Source: Serilophus lunatus (taxonomy: Eukaryota; Chordata; Aves; Passeriformes; Eurylaimidae). Taken from it: a DNA stretch of 64,000 nucleotides. The stretch covers positions 1 through 64,000 of the forward strand of contig VXBA01003375.1 of the NCBI GenBank assembly GCA_013399895.1, in the 5' to 3' direction. The translations under genes and the position numbers were made by a program. The notes beneath the pieces are model-generated. The model had not been told where the DNA came from and searched no databases. It saw only the letters and a list, made by a program, of their open reading frames with translations. Shown one piece after another: positions 50,722 through 64,000 of the stretch. Every line of letters begins with the position of its first letter. Position 1 is the stretch's first letter.

Positions 50722-53700
50722 CTTTTTTCTAACATTACATTTGTCACTGCAACCCAATTCAATGTGACTCACACTAAGATGGAAAAAACCCATATATGTA
50801 GGCATGTCTACCTATGTGTAGACTGTAACTGAAGTCAGCTACAGCTGAGAAGAATTTGCAACGATGTCCATTCATTGTAGATAGTTAAAATACACCTTTT
50901 GAACAATGAAAACTCTGAATCTGCTTCTTTGATTTGGGAACCCCTTGGCACAAATGTAGTTGTAGTTATTCATAGTCAGGGTATAGGTTACCCCATATGC
51001 AGATATAAATTTGGGCTTCATTCACTACCTTGGAACGTTAAAGTTCCACCTTTCCTGGGAAGTTACAAGATTTTCATGTTTCAGGGAGAAAAGTAAAAGC
51101 AAACCTGGTAGGATTTTGTATTGGTTTAGTGTTCCAGGAGCATTCAAATTTTGACCAATCTCCATATGAACAACACCACCCTTATGATAATGGCTTTCAA
51201 ATACAAGTATTAAATAATTATGCTGACACTGCACTATGCTCCGAACATTTCTTAGACTGATGATGGAAAAATATGAACTATCAGTAGCAAATATTCAGTG
51301 TTTTCATCCACATTCTGTTAACATTGCTGTTCTGCAGTCTCCCCGAGATGGATCTCAGCAGAAGTACTTAATTGATTTACAACCCTGTAATTCATTTGTC
51401 ATCATTTATTTTCCTTTGTATAAAACAAGACATAACTGCACAAATGCTGGAATCCTAAAGTGCTGGATTAAGAGGATTTTGGCTTGTCAATGTGCCCTTT
51501 TACAGAGGAGAAACAAAGGGAGCTTATGCAAGGCAATACAAAAATTATATAGTTAAGCATATCAGACACTTTATGATATTTCTTAGTCCCTTATAAGAGA
51601 ATAGAGTGGGTCACATTCTGTCCTTGAGTACTCCATTACTGCCTATGACTTTGCATTTCAGAACTTGAATAGCAAACAGTACTGGCAAAAAAAAATGTAT
51701 CCAAAAATATGAAGACACATGATAAAACTCTCAATACTTATTGGATTATGCAAATAATTCATTTTTTAAGTTTTCCTCCTTTTTTTTTTGTATGTATGCA
51801 TAGATCCTCTGTGATGCTTGAGCAACAAATTTACATCACAGTACTAAGGTAGCTTTATGACACACTGTGAGCCACATGAAATACAGAACCTTTCCTAATT
51901 TGGAGGTGGTGAATTATGTACTAAGTTATGATCATCGGGTAAAGAGGGTAGATAACAAAAGTGTTCATGTTGGATCAGTCACAATATGATGTATCCCATA
52001 TGCAAAATAAGAATTCAGTTAGATAATGTCATCATGACTTACTGAGTAGAAAAGATTGATCTTATTTTTTATTTCGAAAAAGCTCAGCTTGAGCTGTATA
52101 TCAAACCTAGGGTCACAGGCTTTGCACAAGAGATGACTGTTTTGTGTTGGAGACATTGAATCAGAATTCTGGACAAAAATATTCCAGTTCAGCACTCAGC
52201 CAGGCAAGCTGCTTGTTTTTGATCTCCCATTTATTATGTAGGGATAACATTTTCTTTTTCCATTTGTCTGGCATGCTTATACTATAAGCTCTTTACACTA
52301 TTATTTATCTCCAATGATGTATATGTTCAACCCTTACAGAATGGACCTATATATTTCAATAAATCAGTATGAAGATCTAGGTAAGAAGTAGCTTTTTGCC
52401 CTAAAGACATTTTCAAAGTTTTTAACAGAAAAATACAAGCTATCTTGAAGTTTTCGTTTTGATGTTGGTTGGTTTGGTTTTGTGTTTTGTTGTTGGTTGT
52501 TTGAGGGGGCTGGGGGGATGTTTCTGTTTTTTGGTTTATGATTTGGGGTTTTTTTAAGAAAAATGCAAACTATAGAATGTGAGAAGTTTAAGTGTCTGAA
52601 ATTCCCACTAACCCTGCTGAAATGGAAATGGAAATGGAAATTCAAACTCTGGACTTGAACCAGGCAAAATGGGTACTTGAACCAGAACTGTCAACATTAG
52701 AGTTGCAAGTGCATTTTTATAACTGTGTCACACACGGTTGGGTCTGTGTTGCCACTTAGAATAGAACTCTCCATCTAACTAGAAAAAGAAAACAGAAGGA
52801 AAAGGAGAAAAACACACTGTGGGCCTGGAAAGTTTTTTTTTTAAAAAAAGACTGTATTCCTTTTTACAAAAAGGTTCAGTTTCAAGTTTTAAACATCGAT
52901 GAATGTTTTGGGTAAAATTATTATTAATCTTGTAAATGTTCTGTTATTTTTGCCCCTTTTTGTGTTTAATTTTCTGTTTCAATTTTTAAAACATTTTTAG
53001 TACTTTTCCCAGTTTCTTTTAAAAAATTCATCACAGATGTACTCCTTCGTAATATTTATATATACCAAACTAAAATGCAAAACTCAGCCTGTTTTCTATT
53101 ATTTATGCTGGAAAGTAATGTGGCAATAGCTGTTTACAATTGAAAAAAAGTGTATTTTTCCCTTACTCACTTGTTTTGTAAAGCTGCCTGATAGTATTTA
53201 TTTTAAAATCATCACCTGCAGAGCAACATCCTAAAAATACTACGTCGCAAAAACAGACTTGTAAACCAATGACAGCAACTGAATGTAAGTAAGGAATAGC
53301 ATCTCTCTGTTTTAACAATAAGAGAATATAATAAATATCACATTTAGAGTAGATATAGCTCCTTTTGCTGACTGTTTCTACATATATACAAAGAGTTTTT
53401 GCAGCAACAGACAGATCTCACCAGATCATTTTCTCCTATAAATGACAGTATATTGTTTTCCATTTTAAACTTATCTTATGCATAAATAAACACTATGTGT
53501 GCTCATACCAAGCAAATATTCATTAAAAATGATGAAAGAAAGGAATTCTCAGCAAAACTAATCTCACCACATATACTTAGGTGTGTCATCTAAGCATAAA
53601 TTTCACTTCAACGTTAATATTGTTCTCAGATACACTGCAACATTATCTACTTTTTCTGACCCAACATCACAATGAACTGTTTTATTAATTTTACTATCTG

Positions 53701-56700
53701 GGCTATTTGTCGAAGCAAAAAACAACTTCAAGTAGAACACTGATGTATCTGAAAAATGCATTGTAACATTAGAAAAAAAATAGTGTTCTCTCTTTATTAA
53801 TTCTTTTTCAGATTTTTTAGATTAGTTCCATGAAATACACAGCCTCAGAAATAGCTGCATGACCAGGACCAAACTCTCATTCCAGAAGGAGAAGGAAATA
53901 TTTAAGTCTTCTTTAGGGGAAGCAGGGGAAATAATTGCTCTTGTAATACCAGCTTAAAAGAATAAACGTGGAATCACCTGATCACTTTTGATAGCTCTAG
54001 AATCAATGAACAGACACAGACATTCCAGAAGGTAGTTATCTCACCTTAAAATTAATATCAGACATACATTCCCCTTTCTTTGGCAGTCCATATGGTCTTG
54101 TAATGCAGGGGTTGGAGGCCAGAATAACAGAGTCTAAATCAACCCTGGTGACTTCGCTCAGAGTTTGACCTGGAAGTGGGATCTCCAGAGTGCTCAGCTC
54201 TCGAGATGTTCAGTGAAATGTCCGCCGCTTTCCAGGTGCTCATAGTGGTAAGTCCCAAATGAACACTCCTCCTTAACTCAGAATTAAATGCCTAATGAAG
54301 TCTAGTGTTGGATGAGGCGGATTATTATTTTGTGCCCATGCAGGTGAGTCCTGACTGCACCACAAAAGCTCTATCCAACATCTTCCTAAGGAAATTCCAA
54401 GTAGTTGTGCAAAGCTTTCTGCAGAAGGTAAACATAGTTGCTTTGGGAACTAGACAGAGATGTTATTGAAGGATGTTATCAATACTGCCACAGGATGTTA
54501 TTAGCATTATTAAGATGTCAACAACAGACAAGGCTCATATAGAAACATTTGATCTCATAATAGAATTCAACAAGCGCACAGAGAATATCTCTATATTCAA
54601 GGCTTTTCCTGGAAAACAAAAGGAAATCCTGAAGGATATAAGGATTTTAACATTAAATAAAAAAAGTTACTCCTTTGATCAATAACATCAGGATCTGCAA
54701 AATGGCAGCAAAATGAAGAACGTGCCAAATAATATTTGGCTTTGGCCCTAACTTGTAAGTTTGTCAAGGGCTTCTCTTGCCAATTGGTGGAAAATAGATT
54801 ACTGTCATTTTTCAAGGGACTGCACATCATTTTCCATTGATTGGCATGCCAAATCCTTCACAAAGTAATGAGTCAGGCATGATGCAAATCATCGTTGAAC
54901 TGTCACTTTGATTGCATAGCCCTCTATCAATGTGAATAAACTGGTGTGGCATCCAAAAGGTAATGAACGACTCTGCTTGGCTTCAAAGGTGGAGAGGAGC
55001 ACTTTAGAGTGAGACAGAGGAGCCGGGGACAAACAATGTTTCGGTGAGAGACATCAGTCAGTTACCTGCTGCTATACATGTAGCCATTTTTTAACTGATA
55101 CGATAAAATGATGGTCATGGCTCACGATGAAGTGAGATTGACCTAGAAAATTTGCCATTACCATCATACACATTTGTTTTTCTGTCTCAGCCATTTTAAT
55201 GCACTTTCCAATACTAGAATGCTGATAAGATGTAGATTTGTTTCTTAATTAACCATTTGTAATAAAAGGGTTCTTGTTATTTGCGAATAAACAATAGACA
55301 TGGATTATGTTACATTTTCACAACAAAATCCTAAAAAAGAGTCAAATGTCTTGAAACGCTGAACCCTTCTAAATACCAGGATTCTTCCACTACCAAACCA
55401 GCAAGAACTGATCTTGAAGTTACTTTCAATGTCAGAATGTCTCTGACATTGACTGAACTTTTGTATTTGTTTTTGGATTCAGGACTAATGCATCTTCTGG
55501 TTGTAATCACATTTGTTTAAGATGTGCATTCATTTTCTCTTGGTGGACTTTCTCATTTTGGAAAGGTTGAAGACATTCTGAATTCTTACCTGTGTTGAGG
55601 AAATTAATATTTCTCCCTCCTTTTCAGACCAAGTATTTTCATTACAGTTTTCAAACTGTCTGGTCAGCTTTGACAAAAGTGACAAACAGGCTCCAAAATT
55701 AGGAAAAGTGAGCCTGACAGATACAGGTACACATCTGTGCACAAGTAGAAATAACTATGGCCGCATAGTCAGCACTATTTCATAGACAGGTTAAAAAGGG
55801 AAATAAAGCCTTGTTAGACCAGTTTGATAAGGAATTACTATTCTTATTAATTATTAATAGCTTTAATAATTCTTAATAATCACTTCTACAGCCAAGAAAG
55901 ATATTTCTGTTTATTTACCATCATGGAGAAGATAACAAAGAAGATTCAAGTGTCAATTTGTGAGCTGAACCCTTCACAAAACTTTCAGTCAGAGCTGAAA
56001 AGCAGGTTGGTATTCAGTTCTCCCTTATCTAGTATCTTTGAGTAAACCTTAAGTGGCTTTACTGGTACAGTGTTTCCTCAGTAAAAAATAAGTAAAATTA
56101 CTTCTTCATCAATTTGCACAAAAAGATTTCTAGTCCTTTCAAGGAATAATGCATTCTTACTATGGTAGTTGAGGGGTAGTTGATCTGGAGATTCATCCTT
56201 CAGTTGAGATCACTAAAAAATTGGAGAATATGGTTCAGATCAAGTTTCACTAGAAATGTTACTTTTTTTTTTTTTTTTTTTTTTTAAGTAGAATCAAGCC
56301 TCTGCATTATCTGCCTTCTGGATAGAAGAAGAATTTAATTTTATTGTAATTTTTACATTATTTTATATTATCATATGTTATTCTATTTCATGTCATATTA
56401 TTTTCTTTCCTCAATAAAAAGTTAAAGTTAAGAAGAAAACAATTTTACAAAATCTGCAAATTCACAGTATTTCATCCATGTCACTCCTGTGAGTTTTTAC
56501 CCCTAACATTTTCCCTGCTCTCTTTGTATTATTCCTTATATCAGGTTAGAAATAGTGTCATTTGCAACCAGATTCAATAGGCAGAAATTACTAAAAAAAG
56601 AGAATGGTAAAAAAAAAAAAAAAAAAAAAAAAAAGCTTTCTGAAGCACAATAGTTTGCAAATAAGAGATCCACAAGTGTGAGTATATTCAAACACTCACA

Positions 56701-58254
56701 GTCTATGAAAATATTTGTTTTTAGGTATAGTTAGAGATTAGTTTCGTACCTAAGAGTGATTTAGGTTTTTCTAAGCTTAAATAAAGCTAAACCAAAAGAC
56801 AAACAAAGCAAAACACAACAAAGAAGAAAAGCAAAAACCCTCCAGAGTGGAAAGTTAAAATTTAATTTTAAACACTCCAATTAAAAAGAATGCATTTTTT
56901 AATAGATTAATGTCTGTATAAGAACTGCATCCTGAAGATTTACTAACAAAGACATGGAAAATCTATTTGGTTTAGATAACTTGAAAAGTAAAATTCATCT
57001 CTTTTTTCATTACATTTTAATCAATATGAAATTCGAGTAAATTCATATATATTTTAAGTTTACTCTCTGTCTGATTTTTAGGATAAATTATAATTGGGAT
57101 AAATCCCACCATTAATCTGATGCTTTTGCAAAGGAAAGATTTCTATTCTTTGTGTGATTGTTTCATTCAGCAACTTCATCTCACCATCACAGTAGAAGCC
57201 TTATCCCTGCCTCCTAGTGCCAAAAACAGACCACGTTTTTCTTTTTATCTACAAACTATGTTCATAGCCAGGTGCCTACAACAAAGGCTGATCAAAGGTA
57301 GAGGTCTGAGAACAAATGTCATGCAGTGCTTTTTTTCCTGACTGAGCTTTGGTCTTCATCATGGTCTGACAAATATTGGCATTATATGTCACTAAGAAGT
57401 GAAAGAGCATGCTCTGACCTTCAAGAATCCTCACAATATGTACATTATGTTGATGTGCCCTTTGTTTTGTCTCTCTTAGTTTGCTTTGGAGGCTTTAGCG
57501 ATTTGGTCTAATGCAGGGTTGTTTTACCAAGTTTTATCTCCCTCTTTTAACCATCAACTGGACAACTGGCTCCGTTTGACTTTTATGACTCACTGTTTTC
57601 CTAACCTGTACTCCCATGGTAGTCCAGGCAATCACAGAAGATTTTGTTCAAGTTCATTGTTAGCAATGATGAGAACTCTGAGGAGTTTTGCAGATTTCTT
57701 TTGGAGGAACAATCACATAGTCTGACCATGTTTCTGAAGTTCTTTCTGTCTTTCTTTCAATTGCTCTGAATAGGCAATTGGGTTGAACACTTCATAAGAT
57801 CCATCCTTCTCAAAGATCACTCTGAACAGATGGCTTAAGTGTTGAAGCTTATGCTGTACTAGGAATGAAGGTTTGTAAAGTCCATAGGACTCTGAAAAAT
57901 CTCTTCTTTTTTTTTCAGTTTTCAGGCATAAATGACCCTGTGTCATCATTATTTTGTGGTACATTGGTCTTAATAGGATATAAGATTTCTAGCAAGGAGG
58001 TCTAAAATATTAGGAAGATACCATTCAGAAAAGATGCAAAGAAGCTGTTCTGAAATGTGGCAAAATACATATTACCATTTCATCATTCTGCAGGACATAG
58101 TTGTATCTTTTAACCAGAAACAGAATTATGTTGCTAATATTTGTATGATTTATTTTAAGGCAGGATCTAAATTGCTCAGATCATTATAATAATTTTTTTG
58201 TCTTGAATAATTAAGTGATCTTAAAGGTTGTAAAACAAACAGTGAGTTTGATTG
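50722..58254. other. Unique AT-rich DNA
   Basis: There is no supported gene in 7.5 kb. Low-complexity parts are a GT/G-rich patch at 52457-52560, (GGAAAT)4 at 52619-52641, 23 T at 56263-56285, a TTATAT-rich patch at 56,335-56,400 and 26 A at 56609-56634. The 54,440-55,330 part is free of visible repeats and includes an octamer ATGCAAAT at 54882-54889; conservation is possible. An 83-codon minus-strand frame at 57964-57713 looks somewhat protein-like and is treated under findings. Confidence 0.5.
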
Positions 58255-58255
58255 C

Positions 58256-58325
58256 AGAACCGTAAAATGATTTGAGTTAGGAGGGACCTTAAAGATCATC
58301 TAGCTCCAACACCCAAACTTGATAT
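58256..58325 (-). mobile_element. CR1 LINE 3' terminus, antisense
   Basis: CAGAACCGTAAAATGATTTG and AGTTAGGAGGGACCTTAAAG lead into ATCATCTAGCTCCAACACCC, the antisense CR1 terminus. Only about 70 bases can be followed. Confidence 0.85.
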
Positions 58326-58329
58326 TAAG

Positions 58330-59568
58330 TAGTTGGCAAATTCACTCACATACATCATCTGAAGCTCTCTGAAATACATACACATGTATATATACATAAA
58401 TTTTATGCATATGTATTAAGAAATATCAAGGTAAATCTTGATAATACGAACTTGCTATTGAGATATATGCAGTAAAACTTCACAGTTCTTTAAATATTTG
58501 ATCACGTTTTGTTCAGGTAATATTTATCAACTCATGTCACCTGACAGTCTGAGCTATTACATACGTCAGGAGTAAGTTATAGCTCAGTAGCTCTACCTGG
58601 CTTTCACTTTGCAAATTTCCAAAGAAAAAACTAAGAAATAAAAGAAAAAAATGTGACAAGAGATAAGCAGATGAGTTTCCTAGTGTCCTAAAGAATGTCA
58701 GTCATCACCAGAAGTTCATGCACTCTTAAATGACTTCAGAAACAATCGATTAAAAGCACAATTTTTGAAAGGTCTTATCCTCAGACTTTCTTAGATCTCC
58801 TTGAACTCAATAATAAGACTCCCTAGACCTCAGAAAAGTCCTAGGAGGCAAGTACAGATATGCTTTCTAGAAATAGAAGAGTACAGGAACTTAATTACAA
58901 TGAATCATTTCCCCAAAATATTGATTTACTTTTCATAGATTCCTAATGTAATGCCAGGGAGGCATTAAAGCAGCTAATCTGACCTAATGTGCAACATAGG
59001 CCATCACATTTTTGCCCCATTATTATTATATTGAGCTCACTCATTGTAATAGCATATTTTAGATGGGCATTCAAAAGCAACGTGAAGATTGACAGATGCT
59101 GTATCTACACACTCCCTCACTGTTGATTTTGAAGTCCTCAGTTTTTGTACAATTGGATTTGTTGTGATGGTATTGTCATAAAATCTGTATTCATGTGCTT
59201 TTACTCCTTTTAAGCATCAACCTAGTACTAGTAGTAGTTAGAGTGGAATGGAGCTTCCCCTCAATAATGGAGGCTCACTTAGAAACATGTTCATGCCTGG
59301 CTTCAACTTTCCTCTGGAAAGAAATTGGCTTCTTGAAGCCTAAATTCTTGCAACTACTCACCAACTCATCCTATGGAGCAACCTATTCCTTGCAAGTCCT
59401 TTCCATTGTGTTGGAAAAGGTATAGTAACTAGAATGGTATATTTAATCATCTTTGACCTACAGGTTGCCATATCAGGTGTACCAATGACATCTTGAGGAC
59501 GAGAAGACATCATTTGTAGTTCTTGGACAGTTTCCAAAGTCTTTTAAACAGTCTGGCAGTGCAATCTG
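58330..59568. other. Unique AT-rich DNA
   Basis: No gene or transposon is recognised. An alternating AT/GT patch lies at 58,376-58,415. Confidence 0.6.
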
Positions 59569-59571
59569 ATC

Positions 59572-59757
59572 CGTGTTGTGATAGCACAGGGGACAATGGC
59601 TTTAAACTGAAAAAGAATAGGTTTAAATAGGATACCAGGAAGAAATTTCTCACTGTGAGGGTGGTGAGACACTGCCCCATCCGTGGAAGTGTTCAAAAGA
59701 AGCTGGATGGGTTGATGAGCACTCTAGTCTAGTGTAAGGTGTCCCTTTTCCTAACCA
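59572..59757 (+). mobile_element. CR1 LINE 3' portion, terminus lost
   Basis: TAGCACAGGGGACAATGGCT and TTTAAACTGAAAAAGAATAG are followed by ATTTCTCACTGTGAGGGTGG, ACTGCCCCATCCGTGGAAGT and GTGTAAGGTGTCCCTTTTCC, in CR1 order. About 30 bases, including GAGCAACC-type sequence, are missing in the middle. The final octamer-repeat terminus is absent or unrecognisable. Confidence 0.88.
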
Positions 59758-59759
59758 GA

Positions 59760-62700
59760 CAATTCTGTTATTTAATGATTATATGTGTTTTCCAAGAACA
59801 CCTGCAGTAAAACTCAGCATTATGCTCATATCTGCATTTTTACTTTGCTGTACCTCTTTATAACTGTATGACTATAAGCGTCTCCATGTGATGCATAAAA
59901 CAGACAGATAGAAGTGGCTGTGGTATGTGAACTGAGGACTGCTTTGAACTTTGCTGCTGGATTTTTAATACAGTAGCCCCTTTGATCTCAGGCCCTAGCT
60001 GTGGATTACAGTCCCTTGTGTGTCTGCAGGAGTTTTGTGCCTCTGGAATGCACCTATAGTAGCCATGAAAAGCTGCCTGCTGAGATTAGTTTTAAATGTA
60101 TTAGACACAGTTATGTGTATCACAGGGCTACTGTTTTTGGGATAAGAAGAGATTATTTTTTTTATTTTTTTTTTGTTTTGGTAGACTAGAGGGACCAGTC
60201 TGAACAACCCATTTCTTATCTGATGAATATAGCTGGAGAAGTATATATTGTCTGAATATATATTCATGGAGGTGTATATACATATACATTGCATGAATTT
60301 TCACTAATTCTTTTTTTTAATTTTTATATACTAAAAATTTTAATTTTCTTTAAAAATAAATCATACTCAATAGTAAGAGAGAAGCAAAATGCAAACGAAA
60401 TGGTCCAGTCCCTGTCGATTAGCCTTCTCTTAAGGGTAATTTCCTTAAGGAAAGCAATGAGGTTGTAAAACTGAATGAGGAGATCTTCATATCCTGTTCT
60501 CCTACTTTTGAATACTGTTGCTTCTGCTTAATCTAGGAAAAAAAGGAAAAAAGACACTTCTTAGTGGACATACTACTTTCTGCTGAATTCAATACTTTTC
60601 TGCTAATATATTAGTGAGACAATCAGCCAAGAAAGCATTTAATTTGCCCGAGATCCAAGACCCAAATGGGTTAAGATTCCTAAGATGGTTGGTCTGGAGA
60701 AAATGCTGATACCTTTTGACATATGCAGTGGAACAGATTCAGGTGCCAGTAATGCCTTTAGAGTTTTTATCAGTGAAACCCTTCCCTGCTTTATCATACA
60801 GGTTATGTATTTTACCATTTGAATGCAGGTTAAATATAGGTGCTTAAATGCCACTCTTCTGAGCTGATTATTACCATTAAGGTACGAGATCTAGGGGTTA
60901 TGATTGAAAGTTTTATGAAAATGTCAGCTCTGTGCTTAGTACTGGTCAAAAAGAAAAGCAAATCTAATGCTGGAAATCATTAGTAAATAATAGAAAATGA
61001 AACACAAAATTAATTTAGACATTTGGAAACAGAAATTGTTCAATTATACCTGTAGTACCCTGTGTGTACATCTCTACTGCCCTCTTCATAAGAACAATGA
61101 GAACTGGTTAAAAGATTCACAGAATGGTAACACATGGTCAAAGGTACAGTGAATTTTCCACTTTTATTTTTCACTTTGAAAAAGGATAATATAGACTGGC
61201 TATGAAAGAAAAGTGTGAAATGCTTGATGATAATGAATAAGGATTAATTGTTCATTGACGCTTCCAAAGAAACACAAATTCAGTGGAACTAAAGTAAGCT
61301 TTGGAAGAGCAGGATTCAAAACATATAGAAATTCTCTCTTCACTCATTTATATCACTAGTTGTGAGAAGTAAAATCCACTGATGGTTCCTATGTGCATAG
61401 AAACTATGTCCAGGGAAGGAAGTCCCTATGCCAAATCAGCTGGACTTAAAAGAGTCCTGGGATAAAATTATCTTATTCTTCCTGAAGAACCTGTTTTGTA
61501 ATGAGATGAAAACCTGTGTGCTTATTCTTCTTCTCGTCATCTTATTAGGAAGCACTGGGGATCTGAGGTCTAAGGAAGTTTCCCAGACTTTAAGGATTTA
61601 GCCTCTTTTCCACAGTGACTTTTCTGTAAAATTGGGTTTCCCCTTTAGAATGAATTGATGAAATAACTTAGTGAATGGCTGCTAAACACAGTGACACTGT
61701 GGCATCCATGATTATGTGAGGATCGCCAAGAAATTCTATAAACTGGCCTTTCTTTCTTGTCATTTAAAAGAACTATATAAAATTTCTCTTGGGACACAAA
61801 TTCCTGGCAGGCATTGTTTTGATAAAGTATTATAATAATACACCACTGAAGTAGTAGCAATCCTGGATATTACAAAAAACATGTCAAAAGAGTAAACTGT
61901 TCTTTCAGCGTGTTGAAATGCATCACTAGAGCAACAGTTGCCAGAGGAAAAAGAATTGTTATAGGCCATAGTGCTTTAGAGGTTCAGAGAACATCATGAG
62001 TGATGTTTATTATTATTTATTTTGTGGGAGTTTTCTTTATTTATTGCAGAATGGGCTTTGTACAAGTCTATATTAAAAAAGAGAATACTATGAGTTATTT
62101 TAAAAGAAAGCTTTTACAGTATATGTTTACTAATACACCAGAAAGATGATTCATAAAACTCACTGCATAGCTGAAACAATTAATTTTCAAAATTAAAATT
62201 TCAAGTGAAAGATTGAAACATGGCATATACTTTAAAATTGTTTTTAGAATTTTCTTCATCTTCTGATGATTTCAAGATGACTTTTACTTGTACTCATTAA
62301 AAATCTTTGAAACTGTATATGCAGACCTAGCACAGTGATTAGTGTATCACCTCACATTACTGGGTAAATTTCTTTGGATTTTACCTCTTGGAATCCTTTG
62401 AGTTAGCAAAAAATATCTAATTCACTTTTCAAGTCATTTTCTTAGTCCTAAGTATTGAGAACAATGACTTGGATATATACATCTGAAATACGCCTTTTAG
62501 ATTTAGAAATAAGAAGCTGAGATTTTCACCAAACTGAAAGATAAACATGAATTGCTGTCCTGCTTCTGAGAGTCATCTTCTGCCACAGGAAGAAAAAGAG
62601 TTAAATTTTATTTTCTTTTGGGACAGCTCCCTGTCCAGTAGGTCATAGAGGCTTCTGAAGGATAGAAGGAAATCCTCAGTCATCTTTCCTATTGCAGCTC

Positions 62701-64000
62701 CTCCCGTGTAACTAATCATTCATATAAGGAGGTGCTATCTCTCCTGCAATAGTGCCAAAATTATCAGTCTGCTGTAGATATTTTTAATTTTTCTAGAAAT
62801 TTGAATGTCTGAAATTTTTGTCACATCCCTCCATTTGTACCTACCTCATAGATCAAAACATGTCCTTAGTCCATAACATGAACAGACTTTATTCAAACCT
62901 CCAAACAGCCAAAGCTATCTGATGGACCAACTAAAATGGCATCCCTGGATTTCCTTTTTTTTCTGTGCATTTCATGGTACCACACGAAGGTTATTATGCA
63001 GCATGATACAAAAGGGCTTCATCACACAGAATAAAGTCCCCCATTATTATTAGATACTCTGAAAACAGAAAACTCTCCACATCCCTTTATTTCATACCTA
63101 GCCAACAAGCTGGCACTGTATCTGAGAGAATGCAGGCATTTTTTCCAGTTGCCTTGTCAAGAAATGTAATATATAATAATACCCTGCTTCCTTCCTGCAG
63201 AAAAACCTTTTTGTTAAAATTGGCATTTCTGTCTCATGGCCTTGAGAGCCTGAAATACAGGGTGCAACTTAATCAGCTAGAACAGTGCTGTGCTTGCTGT
63301 ACTGAATGCACTCCAAAGGCTTCCACAGTGTAAAAAATGGTCAGATGGTTTGTGCACTGACTCAATCCTCCCCTTGAACATGGTATTTTGCCAACATCTG
63401 CATTATATTGTGTCAACAATTACAATATTACAGACTTGCTGCTTTCTTTTTATCTCCTGAATCCATCCATTTAACTGTTCCCGAGTCAGAATATAACACA
63501 GTGTAGCTATTTCTGGTACCTTGGTGTTACACAGTCATTTTTCTTTTGCAGACTTATTTGTCCCAGAAGGTTAAAAAAAAAAATAAAAATAATTCTTCTC
63601 TTACCTTCTTTCTAAGGGGTTTAAAATGCACAATGTCTTTGAAAGACAACAGCTTCTCCCACAGAGCTACTATAATGTAACTCAACATGCCAGAATCAGC
63701 GCACCTTCTTCTAGTGGGTTGAAAGACTACACATTCCTCACCACTGTGTCCTACCAGGAGAAAACTGGTGAGACACACACATACTGTCCTAAAGATTATG
63801 TCTTGTAGTAAAGTGTCTTGTAGTAAGGTGAATTTTTCCCCAGAACAGATGGGAAGATTATGCAAGAATGTATACTATTCTAGATAGTAAAGTAATCCTG
63901 CTGTCTCTGGGGAGGCCTGGGGATTTTTTTTTGGAGAGGTGCAATTGCACATTGTAGTCATTATATGTATGTGCAGAAAACGTGATGACAACTGCAAACT
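59760..64000. other. Unique AT-rich DNA to the window end
   Basis: No gene is recognised. A T-rich tract lies at 60,157-60,180 and an alternating TATA/CATA patch at 60,240-60,292. A 7-bp inverted repeat CTTAAGG...CCTTAAG is at about 60,430-60,450. A 15-bp tandem duplication TGTCTTGTAGTAAAG/AAGG occupies 63799-63828. Confidence 0.55.

Noticed and set aside
51455..51545. Weak MIR/L2-like segment around TTTTACAGAGGAGAAACAAA
   Set aside because: Only one short block resembles the repeat, too little to distinguish from chance.
54196..54256. Possible exon ending at a GTAAGT donor after ...GTGCTCATAGTG
   Set aside because: A good donor-like hexamer exists, but there is no matching acceptor and no upstream frame or recognisable protein.

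Overview
The window looks like non-coding DNA from a bird, probably a songbird. It is AT-rich. No frame carries a convincing protein-coding exon, there is no rRNA or functional tRNA gene, and nothing resembles a bacterial operon, prophage or CRISPR array. The avian call rests on many truncated copies of the CR1 retrotransposon on both strands, several ending in the octamer-repeat 3' terminus typical of CR1. A tRNA-Ile-headed SINE with a CR1-type tail at 2,582-2,722 has the architecture of the zebra finch SINE TguSINE1 and points to a passerine. I infer a long intron or a gene desert; the sequence does not tell which gene it belongs to.

Layout. 1-9 kb: unique AT-rich DNA with the SINE and a long (GATA)n/(GT)n microsatellite. 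9-13.5 kb: a cluster of CR1 pieces, including an antisense element at 12.8-13.4 kb that keeps endonuclease and 3'-end sequence but lacks the reverse transcriptase between them. 13.5-23 kb: mostly unique DNA with a small degenerate minisatellite (16.4 kb), a probable hAT-type DNA-transposon relic (17.9 kb), an ancient LINE-like fragment (22.3 kb) and two CR1 3' ends (20.5 and 23.0 kb). 23-37 kb: unique DNA with A-rich tracts. 37.3-38.0 kb: a poly(A)/poly(T) fold-back directly abutting a decayed antisense L1/Tx1-type reverse-transcriptase fragment. 38-46 kb: unique DNA, including a stop-poor, GC-richer island near 41.7-42.0 kb. 46-51 kb: CR1, ancient LINE-like pieces, an 11-bp perfect stem-loop at 48.0 kb and a 21-N gap inside poly(A) at 49.8 kb. 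51-64 kb: unique AT-rich DNA with two more CR1 3' ends at 58.3 and 59.6 kb.

There are no genes here to act together. The most informative items are the L1-type fragment (intact L1 is essentially absent from birds), the SINE beside the related CR1 tail that may have mobilised it, and the rearranged CR1. I found no convincing undescribed system. The conserved-regulatory candidates are judgements from composition and need an alignment to confirm or reject.
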